Assembly (NCBI GenBank): GCA_037127315.1
Contig: JBBBDQ010000420.1
Coordinates: forward strand, 2,089,501 to 2,153,500
Origin: Ascarosepion bandense
Lineage: Eukaryota; Mollusca; Cephalopoda; Sepiida; Sepiidae
Length of the DNA stretch: 64,000 nt
Reading direction: 5' to 3'
Positions 63,936 through 64,000 of this stretch are shown here, one piece after another. The notes beneath the pieces are model-generated. The model saw only the letters and a list, made by a program, of their open reading frames with translations. It was not told the DNA's origin and did not search any database. The stretch's first letter is position 1. The number at the start of each line of letters is the position of its first letter. Both the position numbers and the translations under genes were made by a program.

Positions 63936-64000
63936 AGAAGACTTGGCAAAGATGTAGTGATATCTTTCATTTCATATTGATAAAATTGTTCGAAAACAAT

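Overview
This window reads as non-coding genomic DNA from a large, repeat-rich animal genome, most likely a coleoid cephalopod and probably an octopus. The evidence is the mixture of many copies of one tRNA-derived SINE with a long conserved body, many decayed C-terminal pieces of non-LTR retrotransposons (a CR1/Jockey-like LINE and an RTE-like LINE), and very abundant (AT)n, (TATC)n, (GATA)n and (ATT)n microsatellites in an AT-rich background. The taxon is an inference from repeat style; no host gene is available to test it. I found no intact host protein-coding gene, no exon with convincing splice context, and no stand-alone tRNA or rRNA gene. Almost every longer open frame lies inside a transposable element or in low-complexity DNA.

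Family names used here (mine): SINE-A is the dominant tRNA-derived SINE of about 300 bp (conserved A/B boxes, a body with a gggaaaggtattaatcc-type block, and an ACTG-rich tail). SINE-B is a tRNA-derived family beginning with a tgggc-type tRNA head. SINE-C is a short element ending in the same 3' tail as the CR1-like LINE. SINE-D is a tRNA-headed element with a hammerhead-like core. The composite SINE is a 5S rRNA-derived head joined to a SINE-A-type tRNA unit and a separate tail. LINE-1f is the CR1/Jockey-like family (not mammalian L1), LINE-2f is a second LINE family, and RTE is the endonuclease/reverse transcriptase LINE.

Layout. 0-5.5 kb: SINE fragments, dense microsatellites and a 357-bp DDE-transposon deletion derivative. 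5.9-8.1 kb: an RTE pseudogene, a tandem array built from RTE-like C-terminal sequence, and SINE-D. 9.4-13.9 kb: LINE-2f interrupted by LINE-1f, a composite SINE, a T-rich array and the best LINE-1f reverse transcriptase. 14-16 kb: a (TATC)n higher-order array and a Helitron. 16-22.9 kb: RTE fragments, a mariner relic, a LINE-1f piece, a composite SINE and several SINEs. 23-27.9 kb: a hAT-like element with a nested MITE, SINEs and short tandem arrays. 28.4-30.5 kb: an R4/Dong-like element encoding a restriction-like endonuclease, bounded on both sides by (ATT)n. 31.4-36.4 kb: SINEs, a duplicated transposase HTH fragment, RTE remains and an LTR-like segment. 37-43.6 kb: a 5S fragment, LINE-1f, a Helitron, SINE-C, RTE and a nested insertion stack. 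44-47.6 kb: a Penelope-like GIY-YIG fragment, several LINE-1f tails and a recent 0.4-kb duplication. 48-57 kb: minisatellites, a second DDE deletion derivative, RTE and LINE pieces, and a palindrome with hammerhead-like arms. 57-64 kb: SINE dimers, a complete-looking Helitron, a composite SINE, an ATCGAT-type minisatellite and a final RTE copy.

The elements do not cooperate as a pathway. The genome logic is parasitic: LINEs probably mobilise SINEs (SINE-C shares a LINE tail), and DNA transposons persist only as deletion derivatives. The most interesting item is the composite 5S rRNA-tRNA SINE, present in three collinear copies plus a fourth 5' fragment.
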